A stretch of DNA of 64,000 nt from Streptomyces globisporus (GTDB taxonomy: Bacteria > Actinomycetota > Actinomycetes > Streptomycetales > Streptomycetaceae). The notes beneath the pieces are model-generated. The model was not told the origin of the DNA and made no database searches. It was given only the letters and a program-made list of their open reading frames with translations. The DNA lies in NCBI GenBank assembly GCA_014649555.1, contig BMTG01000001.1:124001-188000 (forward strand). The letters run 5' to 3'. The number at the start of each line of letters is the position of its first letter. Position 1 is the first letter of the stretch. Shown piece by piece: positions 7,780 to 16,317 of this stretch. The translations under genes and the position numbers were made by a program.

Positions 7780-9891
7780 GCGCGCCCGCTCCTTCGCCAG
7801 CCAGGGGCCGAACTCGCTCTCCAGCACCAGCCGCCCCAGCTTGCGGTACTCCTGGAGCACCGCCGTGACGAGCTGGTCCATGGTCAGCGGGGCCCCCGAC
7901 TCCGCCGCGAGGTAGGCGGCGGTCACCGCGCAGGCCCGGATCGAGCCGCCCGCCAGCTCGAAGCGGTCCGCGCAGAACTCCAGGTCGAGCGTGGCGTCGC
8001 GCGGGATCGCCGGGCCCAGGCAGCGGTCCCAGAGGGCGAGGCGCTGGCGGGCGTCGGGCATCGGGAACTCCGCGATCACGTCGAGGCGGCGGGTGAACGC
8101 CTCGTCGAGGTTGGCCCGGAGGTTGGTGGTGAGCACGGCGATGCCGTCGAAGGACTCCATGCGCTGGAGCAGATAGGCCGACTCCATGTTGGCGTGCTTG
8201 TCGCGGGAGTCGTTCACCTGGGAGCGCTTGCCGAAGATCGCGTCGGCCTCGTCGAACAGCAGGATGCCGTTGACGTCGGACGCCTCGGCGAAGATGCGCT
8301 CCAAGTTCTTCTCGGTCTCCCCGATGTACTTGTCGACCACCGTGGAGAGGTCCACGACGTAGAGCTCCATGCCCAGTTCGGCGGCGACCACCTCGGCGGA
8401 CATCGTCTTTCCGGTGCCGGACTCCCCGGCGAACAGGGCGATGACGCCTCTCCCCCGGCCACCGCCCGGCCGCATCCGCCACCGCCCGAGCACCGTCTCG
8501 CGGTGGCGGGCGCGCAGGGCGAGTTCGGCGAGCTGGGTGCGGGTGGCCGGGGGCAGCACCAGGTCGTCCCAGCCGACGCCGGGCTCGATGCGGCGGGCGA
8601 GCCGTTCCAGGCCCGCGCCGTTCTGGGCGCGGACCGCCGCCCGCAGGTCCTCCGGGGTGACGGGCCGGGGTCCGAGCACGGCCAGCCGGGAGGCGACGGT
8701 GGCGGCCCGGCGCAGCTGTCCGGAGTCGAGCCGGTAGGCGGCGGCCGCCTCGATCAGCGCGTCGTCGGCGGTGGCGTGCGCGGCGGACAGGCCGACCGAA
8801 CGGCCCGCTTCGGCGAGCGCCCGCCGCCACTGCCGCGCCATGCCGTCGGGGCCGGGCGGCGGGACGGTGACGGGCACCGGGCTCTCCGGGGTCCACAGCG
8901 GATCCCAGTTCTTCTTCCCGTACGCGATGAGGGGCGTGGAGCCGAGCGCCGCGCACAGGGAGGCGAGCAGCCGGGCTCCCTCGGGGCGTTCGGGGGCGAG
9001 CGTTTCGAGCGGGCCGAGGACCACCCCGGCCCGGCCGAGGCGGGCTTCCATCGCCAACGCCCTGACGAGCGAGGCTGGTTCGGGGGCGGTGGCGAGCGCG
9101 GCGATGTCGACGACGAGCGCGCGCCGGCCCGCGGTGCGCAGGGCGTCGACCGCGAGGCCGTGCGGGTCGCCGCCCCGGTCGAGCAGGTGGACCAGACCGC
9201 TGCCGGTACCGAGGGCGGCCGCGACCCGGGGGACCTCGGGCCGCCCGTCCGGCTCCGGGGCGCGGGTGTCCTCCCGGACGATCCCGCGCAGCCGGCCGTC
9301 GGTCTCGTCGTCGCCGAGGAGATACGCGGTGACCCGGTCGGGCACGCACAACAGGCGTGAGAGCAGAGGACGTTCGGTGTCGGCGGTCTCCAGCAGGCCG
9401 CCCGCGACGAGCGGCGCGGACGGGGAGAACCGGAAGCGGCCGGGGCCGGCGGCGGGCAGCCCGCAGAGTTCCAGGGCCAGGCCGATGGTGGGCCGGCGGC
9501 GGGTGAGGTCGTCGTTGAGGTAGCCGTACAGCCGCTCGAACCGGGGGTCGATGTCCGGGGCGAGAGCGACCAGCAGGAGGTCGATGTCCGGCGGGGCGAG
9601 GCCGAAGCGTTCGGCCACCTCACGGAGTCGACCGCCGCTTTCCGCGTCGGACGACGCCCCGTCCCCGTACGCCGGTACGGGCGTGAACGCGTCGCGGGTC
9701 TCCAGGACGCGGGCCGCGGCCTCGGGGGTGAGGTACTGCCCCCGGTAGGGGTCGTCGGGGTCCGGGTCGACGGCCCGGCGGGCGGCGACGGCTTCCCGGA
9801 CCCGCTGCTCGACACGGCCGAGCCGCTCCCAGAGCGACTCGACATCGGTCAACTCGGATGTCCGTGACGATTGTTGAACTGTCGGGGTCAT
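7768..9891 (-). CDS. CIS-associated AAA+ ATPase (Afp15/Cis15-like)
   Basis: This is a 707-residue protein. The start at 9891 (MTPTVQQSS) overlaps the upstream stop as ATGA and has GGGGGAA upstream; the much longer open frame above it belongs to the other gene. The C-terminal half is an AAA+ module with Walker A GESGTGKT (~489), Walker B GILLFDEADAIFGKRSQ (~548), a sensor region LTTNLRANLDEAFTRRLD with arginine finger, and a C-terminal lid. The N-terminal ~400 residues are a degenerate, CIS-specific region. Homologues occur in nearly all extracellular CIS clusters, where they are thought to help assembly or disassembly. It is the last gene of the minus-strand arm and translationally coupled to the cap gene. 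Its 3' end is echoed by an 18-bp repeat. Confidence 0.92.
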   Translation of the reverse strand: MTPTVQQSSRTSELTDVESLWERLGRVEQRVREAVAARRAVDPDPDDPYRGQYLTPEAAARVLETRDAFTPVPAYGDGASSDAESGGRLREVAERFGLAPPDIDLLLVALAPDIDPRFERLYGYLNDDLTRRRPTIGLALELCGLPAAGPGRFRFSPSAPLVAGGLLETADTERPLLSRLLCVPDRVTAYLLGDDETDGRLRGIVREDTRAPEPDGRPEVPRVAAALGTGSGLVHLLDRGGDPHGLAVDALRTAGRRALVVDIAALATAPEPASLVRALAMEARLGRAGVVLGPLETLAPERPEGARLLASLCAALGSTPLIAYGKKNWDPLWTPESPVPVTVPPPGPDGMARQWRRALAEAGRSVGLSAAHATADDALIEAAAAYRLDSGQLRRAATVASRLAVLGPRPVTPEDLRAAVRAQNGAGLERLARRIEPGVGWDDLVLPPATRTQLAELALRARHRETVLGRWRMRPGGGRGRGVIALFAGESGTGKTMSAEVVAAELGMELYVVDLSTVVDKYIGETEKNLERIFAEASDVNGILLFDEADAIFGKRSQVNDSRDKHANMESAYLLQRMESFDGIAVLTTNLRANLDEAFTRRLDVIAEFPMPDARQRLALWDRCLGPAIPRDATLDLEFCADRFELAGGSIRACAVTAAYLAAESGAPLTMDQLVTAVLQEYRKLGRLVLESEFGPWLAKERARAGR

Positions 9892-10592
9892 CGTGCGGCG
9901 TTCCCCCGCCTGCGTCGGCCGGGCGGCAGGCGCCGTTCCCGGGGTGCGGCGAAGCCCTGCCCGCCGGGATCGGTCGCCCCGTCGTAGCGCAGGCGGCGGC
10001 CCGGGTCGCCGGGGCCGCCGTCCACATGCGGCGCGGTCTTCATGACAAGGCCCTCGGTGACCGGTGGTCCGGCGGCGGTGCGTTCGCCGGCCAGCGGGGC
10101 GAGGACCCGGAGGTCGATGGCGGCCTTCAGTTCGCCGCCGAGCGCGGACCAGACGTCGGAGGCGGACGGGCCGCCGGCTCCGGGGCCCGCCGCCTCCAGC
10201 TCGACGGTCAGGCCGAGTTCGGCGAGGCTGCCGGTGTGCAGCCGGGCGGGCAGCGTGTCCGTGCGGACGAGGGTGCGCAACACCTCGGAGAGCAGCCGGT
10301 GTTCGTCCTGCGGCCGGTTGGTCCAGGCGGTGACCAGGTAGGTCAGCTCGAACCAGCGCGGTGGGGTCCGCCACCCGGTGATCACGCCCTCCTCGTCGTG
10401 CGTCTCCGCCGTGCCGGTACGCCGCCGGCCCGCGTCCTCGCGGATGCCGTGCAGGAAGACGCTGATGGTCGGGGCGTTGCGGCGGGCGGACCAGTCCTTC
10501 GTCGGGGCGTCGAAGACCAGATCGACGCCGCTGTCCTCCAGTCCGGCCTCGGCCAGCAACAGCCGCAGCCCTTCGTCGACTTCGTGGATCAT
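9888..10592 (-). CDS. CIS cap / tube terminator (DUF4255, Afp16-like)
   Basis: This 234-residue protein begins MIHEVDEGLRLLLAEAGL. It is closely bounded by ATGA overlaps with the genes on both sides (10589-10592 and 9888-9891), which fixes the start. The N-terminal domain with ISVFLHGIRED and WFELTYLVTAWT is the DUF4255 fold of Afp16/Pvc16. These proteins cap the distal end of the inner tube and join the last sheath ring. The C-terminal ~45 residues are a Pro/Arg/Gly-rich tail. Tight coupling with the ATPase gene suggests equimolar synthesis of the two late-assembly factors. The family call is confident. Confidence 0.87.
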   Translation of the reverse strand: MIHEVDEGLRLLLAEAGLEDSGVDLVFDAPTKDWSARRNAPTISVFLHGIREDAGRRRTGTAETHDEEGVITGWRTPPRWFELTYLVTAWTNRPQDEHRLLSEVLRTLVRTDTLPARLHTGSLAELGLTVELEAAGPGAGGPSASDVWSALGGELKAAIDLRVLAPLAGERTAAGPPVTEGLVMKTAPHVDGGPGDPGRRLRYDGATDPGGQGFAAPRERRLPPGRRRRGNAAR

Positions 10593-13500
10593 CGGCGGAT
10601 CACCGTGTCGGGCGGGGTGATGGTGCCGAGCACCACGAGGAAGTCCGTCTTCACCGGGCTGAACCCGGGGCCCTTCGCGATGATGTCGCGCGGCCCGGTC
10701 TCGTCCTTGGCCAGGATGAGGAGCTGGGCGATGAACGTGCCGTCGCCCAGCGGCCGGGTCGGGGCAGCGGCGGCGGTGATGCCGGGCTTCCAGCTGAGGG
10801 TGACGGGCGCGCCGGGCGGGAAGTCCTTGCCGCGTACGGAGGTGACGAACCCGGGCTTGCCGATCTCGGGCACCGCGATGATCCGGGGTTGCAGGATGCG
10901 CAGCGGGATCCGGGAGACGTTGTCGCGGAGGTTGGCGTCGGTGCCGGTGGTCGTGAGCGACGCGGTGATCGTCGTACGGAGCGCCTTGTCGGGCGAGAGG
11001 ACGACGCTGATGACCGTGGAGGCACGGGGCGCGAGGTCGGGGAGCGTGCACGCACCACGGGCGCAGCCTGCCGGCAGCGCTCCGGCGGGGATGCCCCGGG
11101 GCAGTCCGAGGTCCAGCCGGAGGCCGGTGGCCAGGGCGTTCCTGCCGTTGCGCACGGTGTACGTGACGACCACCTTGCCGCCGACGTAGCCGGGGCTGGG
11201 CTGGGCCCGCACGGTGACGGCGGGTCCGGCCTCGGGCGCGGGCGGCGGGGGTGCGGGGGCCGGTGGCGGGGGCGGAGTGGTCGTGGGCGGCGGAGTGGGC
11301 GCCGGGGTCGTCGGCGTGGGGGTCGGGGACGGCGGGTCCGTGGTCGGCGGAGGCGTCGTCGGGGGCGGGGTGGGCGGCGGGGCGTCCTCGACCGGGACGA
11401 TGGTGCCGGTGGCGTTGTCCGTGGGGTTGGGGTCGATGACGGCCCCGGTGACGGACCAGTTGACGCGCTGGATGCCGGTGGTGACACCGGTCAGCCGGGC
11501 GGTGATCTTCACGTCGGCGCCGGGCGGGACGATGCCGAGGGCGCACTGGGGGGTGCCGGGCGCGCAGGTCCCGGCGTCGGTGGTCAGTTCCTCCAGCCGT
11601 ACGCCGGGCGGGGCGTCGACGGTGAGGGTGGTGCCGGGCGAGGGTGCGGGGCCCCGGTTGGTGACGGTGATGGTCACCTCGGTGTCGGAGCCGACCTCCA
11701 CGGCGGGCTGGGTGGGCGGCGCGGTCAGCGACAGGTCGACGGACTGCTGGAGGGCCGGCTCCTTCTGCCGTCCGGCGTGCGTGTTGTCGACGGGGGTCAG
11801 GTCACCGGAGGCGAGGTCGAGGACGGAGAGCTGCTCCATGGAGCTCGGGGCGAGTTCGCGGCGCGCGCTGAACACGAGCCGGTCCCCGCCGGGGGTCCAG
11901 GCCACGTCGCGGGGCTGGTGGGGGCCGGTCGCGGAGGTGTCGGGGATCGGCAGGTCGCAGCCGGCCGGGTTGTCCTTCTGGACGGAGGGCAGCACGACAC
12001 GGCAGCCGCCGCCGCGCAGGGGCTTGATGATGACGCCGGCCTGCTGGTTGACCCGGCCCCCGCCGTCCTTGCGGTTGAACGCGACCTTCAGGCCGTCCGG
12101 GGAGAACGCGGGGCTGTCGTCGATGACGTCGCAGGCGCCGGGGCAGATGGTGGCGCTGAGGTCGCGCTGGTTGCCGAGGTCGGCGACCGGGACGACCCAG
12201 ATGTGCTTGTTGCCGCCGTTGCCGTTGATGACGTGGTTACGGGTGAAGGCGAGGTTGACGCCGTCGGAGGACCAGGTCGGCTGGGCGTCGCCGCCGGTCT
12301 GCTGACCCGCGGGCGGCCGGACCTCGTCGAGGATCTCACCGCTGGCGACATCGGCGACGAGGATGCGGCTCGGGCCCGCCGCGCCGCCGGTGCCGCCGGG
12401 CGAGGTGCGGGTGAAGGCGAGCTTGGTGCCGTCGGGCGAGAAGGCGGGGTCGGTGTCCCAGTCGTTGGCGCCGCGCCCGGCGAGCGGCAGCGCCGCCGCG
12501 TTCCTCCCGTCGGCGTCGGCCATCCAGATCCGCTCGACCCGCCCGGCGTCGGTGTCCTCGAACCGGGTGACGACGATGCGGCGGCCGTCGGGCGTGTAGC
12601 TCTGCCGCTCGGTCCAGGGATCGAAGCCCGGGCGCGGGTTGAACAGGCGGTCCACGGCGGCGTCCTGGTTGGTGCGCGCCTCCGGGTCCTCCTTGAGGAT
12701 CGTGAGGCCCAGGTCGCGGGGGTCGGAGCCGTCCTGGCGTACGTCCTGGAGCGTCACGATCTGCGCGGCGGCCAGCAGTTCGTCGGGCTTCTTGACGGTC
12801 TCGGGGTCCGGGGTGATGCGGGGGACGACGACGGTCCCGGCCGGGGGGAACCAGGTGGGCGGCCCCACCTCGCGGTTCTCGTTGACCAGTTGGTCCGGTG
12901 GGTTGGGGTCGAAGGCTGTCACCCGGTAGACGTGGTCGAAGTCGTCGCAGCCGCAGGTGTGGTAGGGGCTGAGGAAGACGATGTCCTTGCCGTCGGGCAG
13001 CCAGGAGGCCGACCGGGTGCCCCATTCGGCGTGCCCGCCGACCAGCAGCGGGCGGTCGGTGCCGAGGCCTTCGGTGGCGCGGAGTTCGGTGCCGTCGTCG
13101 ACGTTCGGGTCGGGGTTGGTGGTGAGGGTGTACGCGACGGTGTTCCGGTCGGCGGGGTCGGTGCCCGGGTTCCAGGTCGGCTCGGTGGCGTCACCGGCCC
13201 CGGCGTCGCTGATCCGGGTCTGCGGACCGCCCGCGACGTCCCGCACGTATATCTGCCAGCCGAGGGCGGTGTCGCCGTCGCAGGCGTACGCGATCCGTGT
13301 GCCGTCCGGGGACCAGGTCGGGGACTCCTCGTTGTCGGCGGTGTCGGTGAGCCGCCGCAGATTCGAGCCGTCGACGCCGACGGACCACAGGTCGCGCTGG
13401 ACCGTGCCGCCGGGGCCGGGCTCCGCCGAGTCGAAGACGACGGTCCGCCCGTCCGGGGAGAGTTCGGGACGGGCCGCGTCCCGGCCGTCGGTGAGCCGGC

Positions 13501-13858
13501 GCACCGACCCGTCCGCGCCACGTACGTACACCTGGGGCTTGGCGCTGTCCCGCAGGCTGGTGAAGACCAGGACGTCACCTCGGGCGGAGGGGTCCTGGTC
13601 GTAGTGGGCGGGCCCGTCGCCGAACAGCGGGTCGGTGTGGTCCTGGTCGTTGGCCCGCCCGAGGCTGCGGTGTTCGGTACCGGCGAAGGCGATACGCCCC
13701 GCCTGGCCCGGTTCGGCGTCCGCCGCGGCGGCGACGGCCTGGCCCGCCCCGTCCGGTGCGGCGGCCGATCCGACCAGCAGCAGCGGCGCCAACAGCACCA
13801 CCGCGCCGGTCAGTCGGCCCAGCCGGGAATGCTTCGCCGGGCCAGCAGTGCCGGTCAC
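10589..13858 (-). CDS. Exported beta-propeller protein with CARDB/DUF11-like repeats, CIS-associated
   Basis: This is a 1089-residue protein. It starts at GTG 13858 with GAGGTGG upstream. A hydrophobic segment (VVLLAPLLLVGSAAA, ~17-35) looks like a signal peptide without a lipobox. Residues ~50-740 hold many TolB/PD40 blades (LSPDGRTVVF, WSPDGTRIAY, FSPDGTKLAF and similar). They are followed by a DUF11/CARDB domain (VTITVTNRGPAPSPG), a Pro/Thr linker (~819-874), a second DUF11-like domain and an IPT-like C-terminal domain. It is coupled by ATGA overlap to the cap gene. Such proteins bind cell-wall or protein partners. In a system thought to be cytoplasmic, an exported partner is notable. Its function is unknown. 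Confidence 0.8.
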   Translation of the reverse strand: MTGTAGPAKHSRLGRLTGAVVLLAPLLLVGSAAAPDGAGQAVAAAADAEPGQAGRIAFAGTEHRSLGRANDQDHTDPLFGDGPAHYDQDPSARGDVLVFTSLRDSAKPQVYVRGADGSVRRLTDGRDAARPELSPDGRTVVFDSAEPGPGGTVQRDLWSVGVDGSNLRRLTDTADNEESPTWSPDGTRIAYACDGDTALGWQIYVRDVAGGPQTRISDAGAGDATEPTWNPGTDPADRNTVAYTLTTNPDPNVDDGTELRATEGLGTDRPLLVGGHAEWGTRSASWLPDGKDIVFLSPYHTCGCDDFDHVYRVTAFDPNPPDQLVNENREVGPPTWFPPAGTVVVPRITPDPETVKKPDELLAAAQIVTLQDVRQDGSDPRDLGLTILKEDPEARTNQDAAVDRLFNPRPGFDPWTERQSYTPDGRRIVVTRFEDTDAGRVERIWMADADGRNAAALPLAGRGANDWDTDPAFSPDGTKLAFTRTSPGGTGGAAGPSRILVADVASGEILDEVRPPAGQQTGGDAQPTWSSDGVNLAFTRNHVINGNGGNKHIWVVPVADLGNQRDLSATICPGACDVIDDSPAFSPDGLKVAFNRKDGGGRVNQQAGVIIKPLRGGGCRVVLPSVQKDNPAGCDLPIPDTSATGPHQPRDVAWTPGGDRLVFSARRELAPSSMEQLSVLDLASGDLTPVDNTHAGRQKEPALQQSVDLSLTAPPTQPAVEVGSDTEVTITVTNRGPAPSPGTTLTVDAPPGVRLEELTTDAGTCAPGTPQCALGIVPPGADVKITARLTGVTTGIQRVNWSVTGAVIDPNPTDNATGTIVPVEDAPPPTPPPTTPPPTTDPPSPTPTPTTPAPTPPPTTTPPPPPAPAPPPPAPEAGPAVTVRAQPSPGYVGGKVVVTYTVRNGRNALATGLRLDLGLPRGIPAGALPAGCARGACTLPDLAPRASTVISVVLSPDKALRTTITASLTTTGTDANLRDNVSRIPLRILQPRIIAVPEIGKPGFVTSVRGKDFPPGAPVTLSWKPGITAAAAPTRPLGDGTFIAQLLILAKDETGPRDIIAKGPGFSPVKTDFLVVLGTITPPDTVIRR

Positions 13859-13968
13859 GGCCCACCTCACAGTCTGTCGATGACTCTCCACCGGCCAGCT
13901 TCGCGCCCGCGCGGGGGCGATGGACAGGCCGCGAGTACCCGGACCGGGGGAAGGGACCGCTGCCCTTT

Positions 13969-14010
13969 GCGGCGGTCGCCCTGGCTCCGGGCGGCGGTCG
14001 CCCTGCCTCA
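13969..14010. repeat. 22-bp-spaced direct repeat at the LuxR stop
   Basis: GCGGCGGTCGCCCTGCCTCA (13991-14010, ending in the minus-strand stop TCA) has an 18/20 match at 13969-13988, beyond the stop of the CIS regulator gene. Confidence 0.65.
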
Positions 14011-14730
14011 GATCAGCCCGTGGCGCATCGCGTAGCCCACCGCGTGGGCCCGGTTGCGCAGTTCGAGGCGGGTCGCGACCTCGTGCAGCACGTTCTTGAC
14101 GGTGCGTTCCGAGTACGAGGTCTTCTGCGCGATCTCCGCGGTGTCGCAGCCCTCCGAGACCAGCCGGATCATCTCCGCCTCGCGCGCGGTGAGTGTGGAC
14201 AGGGTGAGCCCCCGGGGGTCGAGGACCGTGCGCTGGAGGGAGCTGACGTGGTCGAGGAGCTTGCCGAGCAGATCGCCCGGCAGGACGCCCTCGCCGTTGG
14301 CCATGGCGCGCACCAGGTGGACGAGCCGGTCCTGGTCGGCCTCGGCACGGCGGAGGACGGCGGCGACCCCGCACTCGATCATGGTCTGGAGGGCGCCCGA
14401 CTCGAAGTACCCGACGACCAGTCCGGTGCGGGTGGAGGTGTTGCGCTGGAGGCGGTGGAGGAGCTGGACGGTGGACTCGCCCACCGTGTCCACCACGACC
14501 AGGGAGACCTGCGCCCGGTCCGCCTCGGCCTCCGGGAGCAGTTCTATCTCGGGGCGCACCCGCAGTTGGTGGACCATGCCGGTCTGCAGGATCAGGTCCT
14601 CCGCGTACACCGCGACGGAGACCCTGCCCCCGGGCGCTCCCCCGGCGCCGGGCGTGCGGCGGTCGGCGGCGTCGGGCCTGCGGTACTGCCCGCGTGCCGC
14701 CGTGCTGTTCGTCGTTTCCGTGATCGTCAT
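14008..14730 (-). CDS. LuxR-family regulator of the CIS cluster
   Basis: This 240-residue protein begins MTITETTNSTAARG. Residues ~35-150 form an atypical receiver-like domain (SVAVYAEDLILQTGMVHQL, VSLVVVDTVGES). The conserved acidic pocket of true response regulators is not evident, so it is unlikely to be phosphorylated in the usual way. The C-terminal LuxR helix-turn-helix is intact (LTAREAEMIRLVSEGC, SERTVKNVLHEV). It is the first gene of the minus-strand CIS arm and diverges from the plus arm across 204 bp. Comparable Streptomyces CIS clusters carry a LuxR gene at this place. It probably controls one or both arms; no sensor kinase is adjacent. Confidence 0.85.
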   Translation of the reverse strand: MTITETTNSTAARGQYRRPDAADRRTPGAGGAPGGRVSVAVYAEDLILQTGMVHQLRVRPEIELLPEAEADRAQVSLVVVDTVGESTVQLLHRLQRNTSTRTGLVVGYFESGALQTMIECGVAAVLRRAEADQDRLVHLVRAMANGEGVLPGDLLGKLLDHVSSLQRTVLDPRGLTLSTLTAREAEMIRLVSEGCDTAEIAQKTSYSERTVKNVLHEVATRLELRNRAHAVGYAMRHGLI

Positions 14731-14934
14731 CGTTCCGTGCCCGTCTTCCTCAGGTACTTCAGCCCGATATGCCTGCTGTGCTCGTGATCGCCCGTGCCGG
14801 CCGGGGCAGGGCGAGCGGGCCCGGCGCGGGGGCGCGGGGACACCGTGCCGGTGGGCCCGCGGGGCACCACCGCTGCCCGCTTCTTGCCCTTGCGTCTCTG
14901 CTGCCGACCCGGGCCGGCGGCCTACCGTCGCAGA
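14731..14934. promoter_or_regulatory. Divergent control region of the two CIS arms
   Basis: These 204 bp separate the LuxR gene (minus) from the membrane-protein gene (plus). TACCGT at 14923-14928 lies 6 nt before the GTG at 14935 with no Shine-Dalgarno sequence between. This would fit a -10 hexamer serving a leaderless start, but no -35 is at the right distance, so this is weak. No clear operator palindrome was found. Confidence 0.4.
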
Positions 14935-16317
14935 GTGACCACATCTGCCGAACTCGCAAGCCCCACGGTGACGGTGTCGCCGGGCGGTACCGCGACGACC
15001 ACCCTGACCGTGCGCAACGACGGCGACATCGTCGAGGCCTACACCCTCGAAGTGGTCGGCGACTGTGCCGCCTGGACCACCGTCGAGCCGGCGCGTGTGT
15101 CGCTGTACCCGGGCACCTCCGAGACGGTGGCCCTCACTTTCGCCCCGCCCCGCTCCCACGAGGTCCGGGCGGGCGAAACCCCCCTGGCCGTACGGGTGCT
15201 GCCCGCCGAGCGCCCCGAGTCGGTGGTGGTCCCGGAGTCGACGGTGACCGTTGCGCCCTTCCACGAGCTGCGTACGGAGCTGGAGCCGCGCCGCCGCCGG
15301 GGCTGGCTGGGCGCCCGGTTCCGTACCGCCGTGCAGAACAAGGGGAACACCCCGGTCGACGTGGTCCTCGCGGGCCGGCAGGACGGGGAGGACCTGACCC
15401 TCGGCTTCACTCCCGACAAGAAGCGGCTGGAGCCGGGCGAGTCGGCGGAGGTCGCGCTGAAGGTCCGGGCCCGGAAGCTGATCTGGTTCGGCGAGCCCGT
15501 CACCTGGCCGTTCGAGGTCCTGGCGACCGAAGGCGCCGAAGCTGTCGAGGGCACCGAGGGTGACGCCGACCCCAAGGCCGAGCCCAAGGCCGTGGCCACG
15601 GTCCCGGTCGACGACGGCCTGCCCGGTGGGGCCGAACCGCTGCCCGGGGAGTTCGCCCAGATACCCGTGCTGCCCAAGTGGCTGCTGATCGTGCTGGCGG
15701 CGCTGCTGGCGCTGTTGCTCGCGTGGTTCGCCCTGGTGCGGCCCGCGGTGCAGAGCACGGCCAAGCAGGCCGGGGCGAAGGCCGCGCAGGAGGAGACCGA
15801 GCGGGGCAAGGAACAGGGGTCGACGCCGCCCGGCGGTGCCGAGAACCCGGCAGGCGGCCAGGGCGAGGGAACCGGCCCGGACGGCACGGGCCCCGGTGGG
15901 ACCGGTTCCGGCCCGGGCGGCACCGGTGGGGGCGGCGGCACCGGCGGAAGCGGTGGCGGCGAGCAGGCCTCCCGGACCATCGACGTGAAGACCCAGGCAG
16001 GGGCCACGGCGGAAGGCGCCTACAAGGTTCCGGCCGGGAAGGTGTTCCGCGTCACGGACGTCGTGGTGGCGAACTTCCAGGGCGACGAGGGCCTCGTGAC
16101 GATCTCCTTCGGCGAGAACAAGATCACGACGATCGCTCTGGAAACCTTCCGCAACCAGGACTATCACTGGGTCACCCCCATTCAGGTTCCGGAGAACGCC
16201 ACCGTCACCGCTTCCGTCACCTGTGCCAAGCCCGGCACTCCGGCCACCGGACAACAGGCTTCCGGGTGCCATCAGGTTCTGAATGTCAGCGGCGTACTGA
16301 GCGATCTCGCTCGATAG
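14935..16317 (+). CDS. CIS-associated bitopic membrane protein with Ig-like domains
   Basis: This 460-residue protein starts at GTG 14935 (VTTSAELASPTVTVSPG); the frame stays open upstream but that sequence does not look coding. Residues ~1-210 form two Ig/CARDB-like beta-sandwich domains of the COG1470 type (TTLTVRNDGDIVEAYTLEV, RTAVQNKGNTPVDVVL). A single membrane helix (WLLIVLAALLALLLAWFALV, ~249-268) is followed by a charged stretch, a Gly-rich linker (~302-345) and a C-terminal beta domain with two Cys. There is no signal peptide. Topology is ambiguous: the cysteines favour an outside C-terminus, while the basic stretch after the helix favours inside. It opens the plus-strand CIS arm. 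A role in membrane docking of the particle is an inference. A Streptomyces CIS membrane protein named CisA has been described; I cannot tell whether it matches this gene or the one at 29404. Confidence 0.75.
   Translation: MTTSAELASPTVTVSPGGTATTTLTVRNDGDIVEAYTLEVVGDCAAWTTVEPARVSLYPGTSETVALTFAPPRSHEVRAGETPLAVRVLPAERPESVVVPESTVTVAPFHELRTELEPRRRRGWLGARFRTAVQNKGNTPVDVVLAGRQDGEDLTLGFTPDKKRLEPGESAEVALKVRARKLIWFGEPVTWPFEVLATEGAEAVEGTEGDADPKAEPKAVATVPVDDGLPGGAEPLPGEFAQIPVLPKWLLIVLAALLALLLAWFALVRPAVQSTAKQAGAKAAQEETERGKEQGSTPPGGAENPAGGQGEGTGPDGTGPGGTGSGPGGTGGGGGTGGSGGGEQASRTIDVKTQAGATAEGAYKVPAGKVFRVTDVVVANFQGDEGLVTISFGENKITTIALETFRNQDYHWVTPIQVPENATVTASVTCAKPGTPATGQQASGCHQVLNVSGVLSDLAR

Noticed and set aside
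10889-14035. 1048-codon plus-strand open frame opposite the beta-propeller gene
   Set aside because: Gly/Val/Asp-rich nonsense typical of antisense frames in high-GC DNA. The minus strand has clear TolB/CARDB motifs and overlapping stop-starts.
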